From positions 27,372,123 through 27,436,122 of the forward strand of contig OZ021732.1 of the NCBI GenBank assembly GCA_963978545.1: DNA of 64,000 bases. The letters run 5' to 3'. How positions within the stretch are numbered: position 1 is the stretch's first letter; each line of letters opens with the position of its first letter. Positions 25,228 to 36,767 of this stretch are shown one piece after another. The DNA is from Linyphia triangularis (taxonomy: Eukaryota; Arthropoda; Arachnida; Araneae; Linyphiidae). Made by a program: the position numbers and the translations under genes. The notes under the pieces were generated by a model, which was not told the DNA's origin, did not search any database, and saw only the letters and a list, made by a program, of their open reading frames with translations.

Positions 25228-27410
25228 GATTTAATTTGATATTTATTTTATATTTTACATTGGCATAGATTTCTGTTTAAAAAAAAACATGTTGCTAAGC
25301 GGGAGGAAAAGAATTTGAGTAAAAATTCAGTTTAGAGGTTTGTGACACACACACACACCGATGTAAATCGTGGAAGATCTTTATTAATTGTATATAATTT
25401 TTTTTTTATCATGAGGTGGTCATCTACATATTACAACTAAACCAAACTTAGTTCAATGGAAACCCCATAATGTTATACCATATTTAGATTTAGAATTAAA
25501 AAAAACGTCTAAATACCAAATTTCATACTTTTCCAATGGGTGGTCAGTAATTTAAATGATGTAAAAAAAAAATGGCAAATTAATGTTAAAGAGAAAATTT
25601 GTTTTTCTAGCTATAAATTCTCAAATAGCATATATATTTTAGCAACTTTTGTTTCAAACGATAGTTTGTAAAAGGAAAAACATAAATAACATGCAAATTT
25701 TGTAATAGTTTGATAATTATTAATTAATAAAACAAGTTTTAAACTTTTTTAAAATAGAAGCTTTTTTTCTTTCTTTGCTTCTATTACAATTATCATGGTC
25801 GAAAACCCCTCCAGAATTTTTTTCATTCGTTCCATTTTGACTTTTGGTTCTCAATATTTTAGCAAAAATGTAAAAAAGCTCACTTTACGGGACTATGCAA
25901 TAAGTCTTGAAATACGCAAAACGTTTTCTTCTTCCGCGCTTTAAGAGAAATTTGCCCTCAAGATCGGCCAAAACGTTTTTGCTTATAAGTGACGTGTTTC
26001 GCATCATAATTAACTAAAATTTGGCGACTTGTGTAAACGATGTATTCTAAATCGAATGTAAACAAAAAAAAATAGTGGTTCGTATTGAAATTTTTAAAGA
26101 TAGAGTTCAATTTACTTAGTATATAGCCCCTAAGAAAAAAATTGCACCAGACATATTGAAAATCGTAAACAAAACATATTGGTGCAAACCGCAAGATTCT
26201 ACGATAATTAGAACCAAAGATATAGTCATTGTACGGATTTTTTCTTTTTTTTGCGTACTGTACCCAAGTTTGAAACAACTGTCGTCAGCCGTCAACTATT
26301 ACAAGTTTAAGGTTCAAACCTCAAAGCTGAATTTTTACTCCTTAGTCCCTTTCCTTCCGCTTAGCAATTTATAAACACACATTTCATAGAATAGTTCTGG
26401 CTTAATGGGTAGTAAGGCTTTTAGTATTTTTCACATTTAGAATGCTTTGATCTTTTCTCAGTTTCTAAAGGATGGTTAGTCAAAATTATGATGGATGTTT
26501 TACTTTTTACAACCTCTTTTTTCAGCGTCCTGGCTTTATGGGAGGCAATATACCGGAATATCACATATTTGGAATATTTTACTTCCTCTCTTCCCTTTAT
26601 GGGTGACAATTCGAAATCGTGATAGCTTTGTTTTATTATGAAAAGCTTTAGTATTAAGTGTATATTTTTAGCGTTATGGCTTTATGAGAAGTAAGGAAAT
26701 AGGGTATCCAATGTTTGAAACGTTTGACTCGTATACTTCCTTTTAAAAGTGATTAATGGAGAACTGAATAGCTTACTTTTTCTAAGTTTATTCTTGTTGA
26801 CATTCATATCAAATTTGAGAGTTTTGGTTACATAGGAAGTGGATGAATTAGTTGTGACTCAGTGAGGGAAGGCTTTAGCTTTTATATGTATAGATTTAGT
26901 AATCAAAAGTAACAATTTGTGAAAACTAATACCGTATAAAGAAATAATTAATACAAATTATATAAACATACATGATTTGGCGATAGTTAATATCAGTAAT
27001 TTTCTTCTATTTTTGGAGCGATCAACTCTGTTGGTAAACAACTTTATCTCTCCAACAACAACAGGTGAGAGTCAAGAGACTTGAATTGCGAATTTGTATT
27101 GATAGAAAGGTAATTGTTATCCGTGGGACGGAATGTTGATACTTCAGATCGTATTGTCAGGTAGGGCCTGGAGAATAGGGGTCTCACGAAAATATGAATT
27201 GTAAATGCGTATACCACATTTTACTAAATTCACAGGTGCAGAAAAATAACATTTACGAAAACATGTTATTGTTCTTGACCGGTCTAACTCATGCGTGGGG
27301 GTAAAGGGGAGATCTTGGGTGCGTTTTCCCACGAAAGGTGGCATAAATATTGTGTAATATTCGTAAACACGAAAACAGTCAACTTATATAAAGGGGAAGA
27401 ATAACGAGTG
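25228..27410. other. Gene-free AT-rich stretch
   Basis: No supported coding region. A short AC repeat lies at 25346-25358. The frames open at 25958-26374 are AT-driven and have no motif. Confidence 0.5.
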
Positions 27411-27420
27411 AGAATCATTC

Positions 27421-27945
27421 GGACTGGACAGCTGAATCCTTTAAGGGTCCTTCAGTTGTCCAGCTCCCCTTTCAATATTACTGATTTTTTTATTTTGTGC
27501 ACTCAACTGATGGACTGGACGGCTGAATCCTTTTGGGTCATTCAGTCGTTCAGCTCCCCTTTCAGTGTCATGCCACTCTATCATTTTTTGTTTTCAACAG
27601 ATGGACTGGACAGACAAATCCTTACAGGGTTATTTGATTATACAACTCCCATTCAGTTATTTTTACTTTTTATTGCACTTGACTAATGGATTGGACGGCC
27701 GAATCCTTATGGGTTATTCCGTTGTCCAACTCCCCTTTCAGTTACTTTGTGCTACTCACTGTATTTTTTAATTTTACTTCAAGGGGTTAATTTTACTTCT
27801 TAAATCCTTTTCGGGTTATTTGATGTACAATTCCCATTCAGTCACCAAATTTTATATCCCATTTTTATTTTTAACTGATGGACTGGACAGCTAAATCCCT
27901 GATGGGTTATTTGGCTGTACAGAATCCATTCAGTATTTTTTGTAC
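27421..27945 (+). repeat. Tandem array of about six 85-96 bp hairpin units
   Basis: Units begin at 27421, 27512, 27603, 27688, about 27784 (degenerate) and 27880. Each has GGACTGGACAGCTGAATCC followed a few bases later by an inverted match (CTTCAGTTGTCC in unit 1), then agctcccctttcagt and a T-rich spacer. Each unit can therefore fold into a stem of about 12 pairs around gggtcc. The array has no coding sense; frames across it differ from unit to unit. The fifth unit has lost its start. Confidence 0.8.
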
Positions 27946-28660
27946 CCCCTTTTAAAAAAACTTCACTGCACAAATTTCAATTCGCCACGACTTTGGACAG
28001 CCTACCATCAATGATTTTTACTTTCCATGTGGTCATATTTTTTCTGAATAGTTTTAATACTGATTGTTCACCATCATGTCACACAACGCTTCGATAGTGG
28101 TAAAAGCAGCTTAGGCTGCTAGGCCCACACTTGAATAATTTTCGTCCATTTTCGAGTGAGGATCATTCATTCTGGATACATCAGAGAGAGTTCTCGATAG
28201 TAGTCTGCCCCCTTGTAAGGGGAGGAGCGATGTGAGCGATTGTGCCCCATTCTGAATAGTGCCTGTTCCTCAACGTAAACGATTCCTCGAAGCCATAGAT
28301 AGTCAGGGGGTAAGCTTTCCACTCACTTATTCATCAGAATCTATCTTCGTGTGAGATAACATACTAAAATAGTACCTTTTCAAATGCCAGTACTAGTAAT
28401 GGTTAATTGTAACTTAGCTTAAAGTTTATCATGTTTAATTTGAATTCCAACAATTTCTTAATTAAGATCATCGTAGAAGAAATTGTATTAATTTGTAACT
28501 GTATATTAACTTACATAACAAAGAATCTTGTAAATATATTAAGTGTAAATAAATATCCTTATATTAACATACCTAGCATTGATTCAGTGTGCATTTCTTA
28601 CGAGTTTAATTATTATTTGATCAAGCACGATCACGGTCAGAGAGCTTTTCAACACTATTA
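27946..28660. other. Gene-free stretch
   Basis: Between the hairpin array and repeat family C. The block 28080-28330 is slightly GC-richer and may be decayed mobile DNA. I can support no gene. Confidence 0.4.
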
Positions 28661-28664
28661 TGGT

Positions 28665-28935
28665 TGACGAGGCAAAATCTTCGGAGGGATAATTAATCTA
28701 CATGCCGTCATCTAGTCGAGTTAAAACTTGGCAGGTAGACTCGTTGTGCATGCCAATGTATTCAGTTTGGCAAAAAAAAAAAAAAGAAGTTAGTCAATGC
28801 ATAGTTCGGAATGGATCTTTTGTTCTTAGTGGTCAAACACTATAAAACTCGATCTGGGCTCAATAAGTTGGAATTGTGCTTAAAAATTGGCAATGCATAT
28901 AAAGAATTTATATTCAAGGCTGTTTTTATGGGTTA
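28665..28935 (+). repeat. Dispersed repeat family C, third copy
   Basis: Shares with 4795-5245 the ordered phrases aattaat...catgccgtcatct, cgagttaaaacttggcag, agttagtcaatg and ttggcaatgcatataaag. It is diverged and interrupted by a poly-A run near 28770. Confidence 0.5.
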
Positions 28936-29365
28936 TATTATTAAAGCTTCATTTTGTATCATAAAAAAAAAATTAATTTTTGTGTGATGGTTTAAAACCG
29001 ACGATTAGTGGCGACGAAAATCGGCATTCGAACATAGTGGAAAGTATTACATACGATGCAAAATACTTAGAGCGATATATAGATTGAACAGTTTGACAAA
29101 TGATAATATTTAAAAGTTTCTTAAATAAATTATGAACTATGAACAGAAACAGAAGAACCAGTTGATGGGCGATACTTAAGGGAAGAGAAAAAATGTCTTA
29201 AAGACATTTGTTTTTCAACTTTTTACGCCTTTATCGCATTTCTACACTGTTAAAAATTTGGTTCCACCCTGCACCAAAATTTGGTGCCCATTTAGCTGCC
29301 ACCAACATTTGGTGCTTAGTTTCACGAAATAATGGTGCTACCTCGGACACCATATTATGGTGATA

Positions 29366-29641
29366 GGTTGCACCAAAATTCGCGTTTTCGCTACACCACT
29401 TTATGGTGCATGGTTGCACCAAGATTCCCGTTTTCGCTACCCCATTTTATGGTGCATGGTTGCACCAAAATTAGTGTTTTCGCTACTCCATTTTATGGTG
29501 CATGGTTGCACCAAGATTCCCGTTTTCGCTACCCCATTTTATGGTGCATGGTTGCACCAAAATTAGTGTTTTCGCTACTCCATTTTATGGTGAAACGTTG
29601 AACCAATATTTGCGTTTTTGTTATACCATTTTATGGTGATA
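29366..29641 (+). repeat. Subterminal tandem array, 46-bp units x about 6
   Basis: Copies of ggttgcaccaa start at 29366, 29412, 29458, 29504, 29550 and about 29596, an exact 46-bp period. Units read gcaccaaaattagtgttttc then gctactccattttatggtgca. Alternate units share variants (aagattcccg and aaaattagtg), so the array grew by doubling two-unit blocks. Each unit holds GGTGCA-tggt-TGCACC, a small hairpin. It lies just inside the left CACTG end. Confidence 0.85.
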
Positions 29642-29659
29642 GTTTAAACCCCCTTTTAT

Positions 29660-30650
29660 ATTTTTTGTACCGCATTTTGAAGTTAAGGATTAATCAATAT
29701 TTATGATTTCTGTCCTCAACTTAAAGGTGCATTAAATGTTGAATAATGCGTCCCCCCCCCCCCTGCTTGTTATAGCTGTGGATAGAATATATATTTTTAA
29801 ATTAAATATTGTTTGTATTAAATAATTTTTTTTGTTTTAAATTATTACTTTTTCATATATTATATAGTTTTATAAATAATATTTTGTATATAAATTATTT
29901 TAATGTATTATAAATAAAAAATAGTTATCATTTCAACATTCAATGAGGATATAATTGCATGGGTTCTTCAGCTAGGACAATGAAGTAGTATAATCATGCA
30001 TTAATTAAAAATATATCCATTTGGAAACAACCAATATTAAAGTTATTTTTTTTTTTCAACAAATAAAATATCCACATATTAAGTAGAAAATATAATTAAA
30101 AAAAATTCTATTTCTAATAAGCATTACTATTTATTTAAAAACTGAATACCTTTATTTATTGTTACCAACAATAACCCTTTTAAATAATTAAAATTATGAT
30201 CAGATCAACAATTCTCATATTTTAGCAAACTATTTTTATAGCCGTGTATATTTCACACAGAATACTTGAACAGGAAAACATTGTTTACTTATTTAATCAG
30301 ATCTCAAATGCAATAAAAATGAGTCACATGACACCCTCAATTTCATATATATATTCAAATTTAAATAGCAGCTTCACATTATAAATGAAAATACAAAATC
30401 AAAATATTTTATTAATTGCACATTACAAAAAAGCAAAATGAACAGATGTAATTACAAAACATTTTATGAATAACAATATGGTTGGTAAAATTAGCATCCC
30501 ACTTTCTACACCACAACTTGTATTAAGGAAACCACAGCTTCAGAATACCATTATATTTTGCCCTGTTGGACATGTGTATCTAAATTATACTATCAAACAA
30601 ATTCTGTTTAAATATATTTGTAAAAAAGTAATATATTATAAACATACATT
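29660..30650. other. AT-rich interior of the CACTG element
   Basis: No gene or repeat is supported apart from a C run near 29753-29763. Extremely AT-rich. Confidence 0.45.
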
Positions 30651-30654
30651 TTTA

Positions 30655-30905
30655 ATACAGAAGAGACAGTACTTTTCCCTTAAAGGGTGCTATTGGTAAA
30701 AAATATCCAAGTACAGTACGGATTCTCCGTTAAGAACTGTTTACGTAAAACCAAGCCAAATCATGGCAACCATAGGCAGTTAACTTATTAAAAAATGGCA
30801 GCTGCTGCCATTTATTGGAAAAATTTTCTTGGCGCAGAATCCGTACCACACTTGGATTTTGCCAATGGCCTCCTTTAACGGAAAAGTACTGAAGAGGCTT
30901 TTTAA
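30655..30905. repeat. Inverted-repeat MITE family B, copy 2
   Basis: Left arm cagtacttttcccttaaagg...ccaagtacagtacggattct and right arm (inverted) agtacttttccgttaaagga...ccaagtgtggtacggattct match over more than 60 bases. The centre is aaaaaatggcagctgctgcc. It shares motif order with 23275-23490. Non-coding. Confidence 0.75.
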
Positions 30906-31795
30906 AACATTTAGTTGATTAAAAGTCTGTAACTGAGCACTAAAACAACTTATTACTTTGCAGATTATATTTTTTATCATATTACAGCAACCTTTCATTA
31001 TGCAATGGTATCATGTAGCTTAAAATAGAATATATTTTTAAAAAAATTATTTAAAGTCACCTTCAGAGGAAGTCATTTTACTGTTATTTGTACTAAATGC
31101 AAGTTTTTCATGTTGAAATAGGAGAGTTCTTAATAAAGAATAATTAAAAAAAGCTGAGGGACAACCAATAATACCACAAACATACCGAAAAAGATAGCTC
31201 ATGTTTATGTTTATTACGAGCAGGGTAGAAATGAAACTTTTGAAAGTCTACTTTATTTAGCACACAAAAACATTGTTTTTAATCAGGGTTCCCACACTTT
31301 TCATATAATAAGAAACTACTAAACACCTTTAATATTTTTCATAAGAACTAACCTTAACTTGCATACATGAATTAAAAATCAAACCTGAACAAGATTTTGT
31401 ATGATAATTAGCATAAACTATCTTATTTAAAAATAAACAACACATTTGAAACCATTAATACCACAAAATATCGAAAATGAGTCAAATCTAGTTAGCTGTA
31501 ATAAATAAGCTGGAATTTTAAATTACTATTAGAGAAAAATAAGAATTATTAAAGGTTTTTATAAATGAAAACTAAAAGTAAGGATTTCTTAAAGAGCAAG
31601 ACTTAGTAGAAACATTGTTTATACATAAATTAAATATAAAACATGTACTAGATTATTTAAGGTTTTCTTAGAATAAAACTTGTAATAAGTTCTAGTCTTC
31701 TTGAACGGAGCATCAGGTTACTTATCCAGATCATATACGAACCACGTTCTGGTGCAGCATAGTCTTCAATTGTGTACTCATTTGACTTAGATCCA
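30906..31795. other. Gene-free AT-rich stretch
   Basis: Between MITE B copy 2 and the Tc1 pseudogene; no feature is supported. Confidence 0.4.
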
Positions 31796-31799
31796 TTCC

Positions 31800-32720
31800 T
31801 GCTGCTACAATGATAGGTTATCAAAATTTAATGGACTTTGAACGTGGCATTATAGTCAGCGCTTGAAAGATGGACATAGTATCTCCGAGGTAGTAAATAA
31901 ACCGTGTATCTATTACCCGGTAAAACATCAAATCTCAGAGAAATCGATGCGGTTAGGAAAATACCTTGAAAGACAGGGACCATCAACAACTAAGGAGAAT
32001 CCTTAAACAAGATGGAAATGCACCACTTCTACAAATTGCCACAAATTTCAATGCTGGGGCATCAACAAGTGTCAATGTGCAAACAGTTCAAAGAACCATC
32101 AATGATGTGAGGCGAAATCCCACACATGACGTTGTTGACTACATGACACAAGGATTTTCGATTCGCCTGGGCCCACCAATATCGCTATTGAACTGTTGAT
32201 GACAAGAAACTGTTGCCTGGTCTGATGAGTCTCCTTTACAATTGTATTGGGCAGATGGACAAGCAGGGTTTGGAGACAACCTTATGAATCCAAGGATCCT
32301 ACATGTCTACAGGGAACTGTTTAACTTAGTGGAGCCTCTGCGATGATATGTGGCATATGCTGTTGGAGCGATATGTGACACCTGATAAGTCTAGAGACGA
32401 CTCTGACAGGTATGTAAGCATCTTCTCCCATCACCTGCACTTATTCAAGTCCATGGCGCATTCGGCTGGACTTGGGCAATTCTAGCAGGACAATGGGACA
32501 CTCCACATGCCACGAGTAGCTACAAACTGGCTCCAGGGACACTCTTTTGACTTTGGACATCTTCGTTGACCACCTAAATCCCCAGACAGGAATATTAGTA
32601 TATCTGGGATGCCTTGCAACGTGATGATCAGAAGAGATCTCCACCACCTCGCACTCCTATGGATTTGTGAGCTGAGCTGAGCATCATCATCGGGAAACTG
32701 AAATATACAAAAGAGCATGA
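31800..32720 (+). pseudogene. Tc1/mariner-type transposase pseudogene
   Basis: Peptide fragments in order match the Tc1-like transposase layout: MDFERGIIVSA (first helix-turn-helix), then KDRDHQQLRRILKQDGNA with QIATNFNAG and VQTVQRTI (second helix-turn-helix, 31966-32100), then WSDES followed by a Gln/Leu stretch (start of the DDE catalytic core, near 32215). Fragments of the rest continue to about 32700. Frameshifts and stops separate the parts, for example a stop after the first helix and another near 32199. It is inactive and fairly old. Its own terminal repeats were not found. Confidence 0.8.
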
Positions 32721-32884
32721 TTAAGTCCCGAGTTTATTATTATTTTTATTATGCATAAAATTGTGTTTACTTTACTGCAATTTCATTGAAATATCACTGG
32801 TCGCTCTACACAGAATAATTTTTGTTATTATTTAATCGATAACTATCCGAGACGATTTATTATTTATGCAATTTATTTCTCAAT

Positions 32885-33545
32885 TAAACTCTTATAGTCC
32901 GAAGGAGGGCTGCATGTTAAGGTACTCCATCGGACATCATTATAATTTTTTTTACAGAATGTGGAGAAAAGTTAGATTATGAGTCCGCTGGTCTGCCGTG
33001 GCAAAAATGGCCGAAACTGGTCAAAAATCGATATGGAATGAGTTGAACTAAATCCGATTGCCAAATAATGAGCATTCTTTTTTTATTTTATAACCCTTAG
33101 TTCTTTAATTTTCAATTAAAGGCTGCAGACGGTTCAGATATCAGGCGACGGCTTACTTGTATCTTTTAAAAATGAATCAAGTACACAATATATATTATGT
33201 CCCTAATGACGTAACTGATGTTGCCAATTAAGCACACTTTTGAAATATGCTAGTTTTCTGACCCAGAAATCAGAAATCATTTGCCTCCTTCTTCATTGAA
33301 AAACAAAGTGCGTTGGCTGACCAGAAGAAAAAGTGAGTTAATATACTAGCAAGTTACGACATATTTGGCAGTCGGATTTAGTTCAAGTCATTAAATGTAA
33401 ATTTTCGAGCAGTTTTGGCCATTTTTGCCACAGCAGACGAGGGGATTTACATTCTTCGCATTCTATAAAAAATACAGAATGATGTTCGATGATGTACCTC
33501 AACATGCAGTCGTCTCTTAGTCTATTAGTGATACAGGTAGAATTG
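32885..33545. repeat. Inverted-repeat element family A, full copy
   Basis: Left arm (about 32895-33065) and right arm (about 33360-33535) are inverted copies: gctgcatgttaaggtactcc on the left pairs with the complement of acctcaacatgcagtcg on the right. tggcaaaaatggccgaaact pairs with the complement of agttttggccatttttgcca. gagttgaactaaatccgatt pairs with the complement of cggatttagttcaagtc. Arms of about 170 bp flank a 290-bp core with no coding sense. The same arms appear at 1385-1760. Confidence 0.8.
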
Positions 33546-34525
33546 AAATAAAGGATATATAAAAAGACAATAAACTACGCGTGAAAAAAATACATTTAAA
33601 ATAGCATTAATTGAAAACGTATAATTTGAACGAAAGGAGCCTTAAACATTCTTTTTCAGAAAACATGTTTAGATGAAAATGCATTGAATTGTTCGAGAAA
33701 TTGATTAAATTGAACTTTTGAATATTTTGTATGATTAAAGTTTCAACTGCAGTGGCATAAACTGTTACATAATTCATATGAGCGGCCTCTCAAACCATTC
33801 TTCCATAAGCGTGATTAAAAGTTGACGGAAAATTAATAAAATATTATTTAAGTACTATTATTTATTTGAAAAGAGGAGGGACCATTGTTCACTTTCAAGG
33901 GTGGAAACATTTCATGAAAAATGACTCGGGTCTGAAACTGCATACAACAGTTAAAGCTTATAAACTTTAGGATAATGCTAATAATTATTGAATAAAATAA
34001 TTTTTTATTCATACATATGTCATTTTTGTAGAAAGGGTGCAATATAAGTCAAAATTTATCATTTTGAGTAAAAAATCCGAGACTGCATGTACTTGAAGCT
34101 AGTTGAATGGCACAAGATTGTTTTCATATTAAATTCAAGCTGAAACAGACTTAAGCGTCCTTCCAGCCCATATAATCTATGATTATGTATACACTTTAAC
34201 TTAAAAAAAAAAGAATTTTGGGTTGTGTCACTTTTGTAGCAAGAGTGCGATAAAACATCGCGAAATCAGAAATTTTAATGTAATTTCACTGGTAATGCAT
34301 TGCTGCGAATTTGTCAACATCACTTAAGCCTAACTGAACACAGAGCAAATCAGTTTCTGCATCGATAAATAATTTACAGTAAGCAAAAAACATTTACCAT
34401 ATATGTAGAATAAAGCATTTTACTTACCTTGATATTCGATTAATGATTTAAATACTCTGTGCTAGACATTGGCTTTCGGTCTTGATGCGGTTGTTGTCGA
34501 TTTCAATCGGTTACGGTTGCGGTGA
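33546..34525. other. Gene-free AT-rich stretch
   Basis: Interior right part of the CACTG element; I see nothing coding or repeated. Confidence 0.4.
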
Positions 34526-34529
34526 TCCG

Positions 34530-34670
34530 AGGTTGCACCATATTTTCGTGCAACCTCCTCATCAGTATTTTTCGTTGATGGAAGTTGCACCACTTTTTGG
34601 TGCAACTGCCTGCCGGCCATGAAATTGCACCAAAATTTGGTTCAACGTTGAACTGAATTTTTTAACAGTG
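34530..34670 (-). repeat. Right subterminal repeats and terminal inverted repeat of the CACTG element
   Basis: Contains ggttgcaccatattttcgtg, agttgcaccactttttggtg and attgcaccaaaatttggttc, then the inverted end at 34655-34670. These match the palindromic motif of the left array but are not in 46-bp tandem order. Confidence 0.7.
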
Positions 34671-35849
34671 TATAGAAATTTTAAAGATGGAGAACACTTT
34701 AAATGGCATTACCCAAGTGATTGATTAAAATCGTTCGAGCCCTTTTTTTTAGCAATTTGCAAAAAACAAATTTTTTTTAATAGCCGTCACTTTATGCGCA
34801 TGCGCAATTTTGATGAAAACCTTAATGACAGGTCCCATGTCCTCCACTAACCTGTACACAAAATTTAAGTCTCTTAACTCAATCCATTCGGGAGTTGATC
34901 ACAGACAGACACAAACGTTTTTTCTAGACCACTATTTTTGAACTCGGCACGTTCCAAAACGTGTCGAAATGTAAAAGAAAACAGAAATTATTTTTGTCCG
35001 TATGCAATACTTTCATTACCTTATGTTAACATTTATGTAATTGAAAGTACAGTCATTCAGGGTAACTTTGCGCCACCTCCTAGTTTTCAGTATTTTTGGT
35101 TTTTAGCAGCTGCTCATGATCCACTGCTGCAAACTACTGGCAAGAATTTGAAATTGGCTTTTTTGTTTTATAGTTTAATAAATGAATTGGCAAAATAGTA
35201 CATAATTTATCTGGCCATTCAGTTGTTTTTATGAAGTACTGCTTTCAAGTTCCATTTTAATGCTTATTTGAAGTTGATTTAAATCAACTAATTTATGCAA
35301 GTAAGAATCAACTTACCACTTATCAGCTCTACAATTTTCTGAAAAAAGTGAAATTGTTAGTAGCTGATGGTTATTTACTAATATTTGGTAAAAAGCAAAA
35401 AACCAAGGCACTATCATTTTACCATATATGCAGTGTAACTTTGAGTCGGTTCAAAGTTAAGCTGATGACAGTGTGTAATGTATACACTGCACATATAATT
35501 CATATTTTATTCTAATTTATTTTTGGTTGCTTTTAAATACGTTTATATACATACAAATGCAATTTAATTTACAGAATCTTCTCTTGTATGCAATATCCGA
35601 TAAAATGAAAATGTTGGGAGTGAATTCAAGAAGTACCTAATTATATTAGAAACACGTTCACAGAACTAAAAAAAAAAAAAAATCTGCCGACCTGTAATGG
35701 TTGTAAAAAGCGTTTCAGTTGAGTAAGTGAAAAATCTATATGCACAAAAAAATAAATGGTAAAGGAATATGAATAGCAAGGACATGATGGTATTGTCCAA
35801 AGTCCTCTACCATATGAACTCCTGTGAGACAGCAAGAGTAAAAGTCCTA
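34671..35849. other. Gene-free stretch with a CAGGGTAACTTTG motif
   Basis: No gene is supported. At 35055-35072 the phrase acagtcattcagggtaactt matches, with small changes, the inverted phrase at about 50430-50452 and the palindrome at 49295-49325. This suggests remnants of one more DNA transposon family. Confidence 0.35.
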
Positions 35850-35859
35850 AACTAGATGA

Positions 35860-36003
35860 CCCACCTAAAGGTTGTGTGGTTAGAGCTCTGATCCCGCATG
35901 CCAAAGGTTCCGGTTTCGAATCCCGGGTTAGTCATGGATGTTCATTGTAATTCGGAATCCACGTTAAGTTGTAGGTCGTTGAGCGTATAAACCAACCAAC
36001 CTG
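35860..36003 (+). repeat. tRNA-derived SINE, family 2, copy 1
   Basis: Plus-strand SINE with a tRNA-like head: A box in tgtggttagagc, B box in ggtttcgaatccc. The body reads ttcggaatccacgttaag and ends gagcgtataaaccaaccaac. 10-bp target duplications AACTAGATGA flank it at 35850-35859 and 36004-36013. The body is unrelated to family 1, but it also ends in AACC units. Confidence 0.85.
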
Positions 36004-36007
36004 AACT

Positions 36008-36385
36008 AGATGATGCAGGTGACAGTGTACAACTGTCTGCAGGTATATATAACACTATCATTTTCGGAGGAGATGAAAGTTGGACAATAAGCACATGATA
36101 GAGGTTTATACTGCTCAAATTGTTGTGGAGAATATAGGTTACTGAAAAGTCAGAGATTGTCCATGTGGTGGCTGTTAAACACATCAATGAGGCAGAAATT
36201 TTATACACAGAGCATGCAAGTGTTTTAGATTTTGGTTATGGCATATGCAAAGTTTATGACCACGTAATTATTCAATACGATGGAGAAATGTACCCAGACC
36301 AAATTGACTTAAATGACAATGTGATATTTGGTGGTCCATGAAGAAATCTGGTGCATATTAGAAATGGCCCAATATCAATAGTGAT
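36008..36385 (+). pseudogene. Decayed coding fragment of unknown, probably transposon, origin
   Basis: Between the two family-2 SINEs the plus strand has frames with coding character. The clearest, about 36180-36341, reads HINEAEILYTEHASVLDFG and continues through a hydrophobic and acidic stretch (VYDHVIIQYDGEMYP) to a TGA. Stops break the upstream part. A beta-rich segment with YDGEMYP is seen in C-terminal parts of some transposase-derived proteins, but I cannot name the family. Confidence 0.35.
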
Positions 36386-36452
36386 CTGCAGTATGAAAAA
36401 TTGGGCGTGTTTTAAAAATTATCTCCAGAAATTATTATTCCATCTAGAACAC

Positions 36453-36584
36453 AGATGCCGGGTTCGAATTCCCGATTAGGCAGGGATGTTCGTTGCTTTT
36501 CGAAATCCACGTTAAGCTCTATGTCCCGTACTGATTAGTCTTTACTGTGCCTGAAAATAGGTCGTTGAGCGTACAAACACCAAT
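36453..36584 (+). repeat. tRNA-derived SINE, family 2, copy 2 (5' truncated)
   Basis: Begins at the B box (gccgggttcgaattcc) and lacks the A box, then follows the family-2 body with an extra ctgattagtctttactgtgc segment and ends gagcgtacaaacac. Flanked by ccatctagaacac (36440-36452) and ccagctaaaacac (36585-36597), an imperfect 13-bp target duplication. The 5' truncation is typical of incomplete reverse transcription. Confidence 0.8.
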
Positions 36585-36597
36585 CCAGCTAAAACAC

Positions 36598-36762
36598 GAG
36601 AATAAGTTTTACATATCAATGATTTTGAAGCAAAACTATTAATCTAAAGGATGCCAAAGTGAAATTTTATGAAGTTTGAACTTTGTTTTTATATTATCAT
36701 ACTATTTTTAACATTAAGAGTATAATATTTGTATTTGTGCCACATTGTTACTTACAAACACC
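36598..36762. other. AT-rich spacer left of the BEL element
   Basis: Nothing is recognised apart from ataat at 36763-36767, the left target duplication of the BEL/Pao element. Confidence 0.5.
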
Positions 36763-36767
36763 ATAAT

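Larger units (their letters stand above)
29245..34670. mobile_element. Non-autonomous DNA transposon with CACTGTTAAAAA ends, about 5.4 kb
   Basis: The left end reads CACTGTTAAAAATTTGGTTC and the right end, inverted, CACTGTTAAAAAATTCAGTT. Each end sits next to TA (ctaCACTG and CAGTGtata), consistent with a 2-bp TA duplication. Both ends carry subterminal copies of a GCACCAAAATTTGGTGC palindrome: a tandem array on the left, single copies on the right. CACTG termini with subterminal repeats recall the CACTA superfamily, but a TA target would also fit Tc1/mariner. No transposase matching these ends is visible. The interior instead holds a Tc1 fragment and other insertions. It is possible that the two ends belong to two separate smaller elements. 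Confidence 0.5.

Noticed and set aside
27408..27771. Open frames with repeated Trp-Thr phrases
   Set aside because: They are translations of the tandem hairpin array; the frame differs from unit to unit and there is no start context.
29231..29601. Open frames with repeated HGCTKI-type phrases
   Set aside because: They come from the 46-bp subterminal repeat of the CACTG element, read in several frames and on both strands.
29366..29641. CRISPR-like array of 46-bp units
   Set aside because: Units are contiguous with no unique spacers, and the genome is eukaryotic. It is a transposon subterminal tandem repeat.
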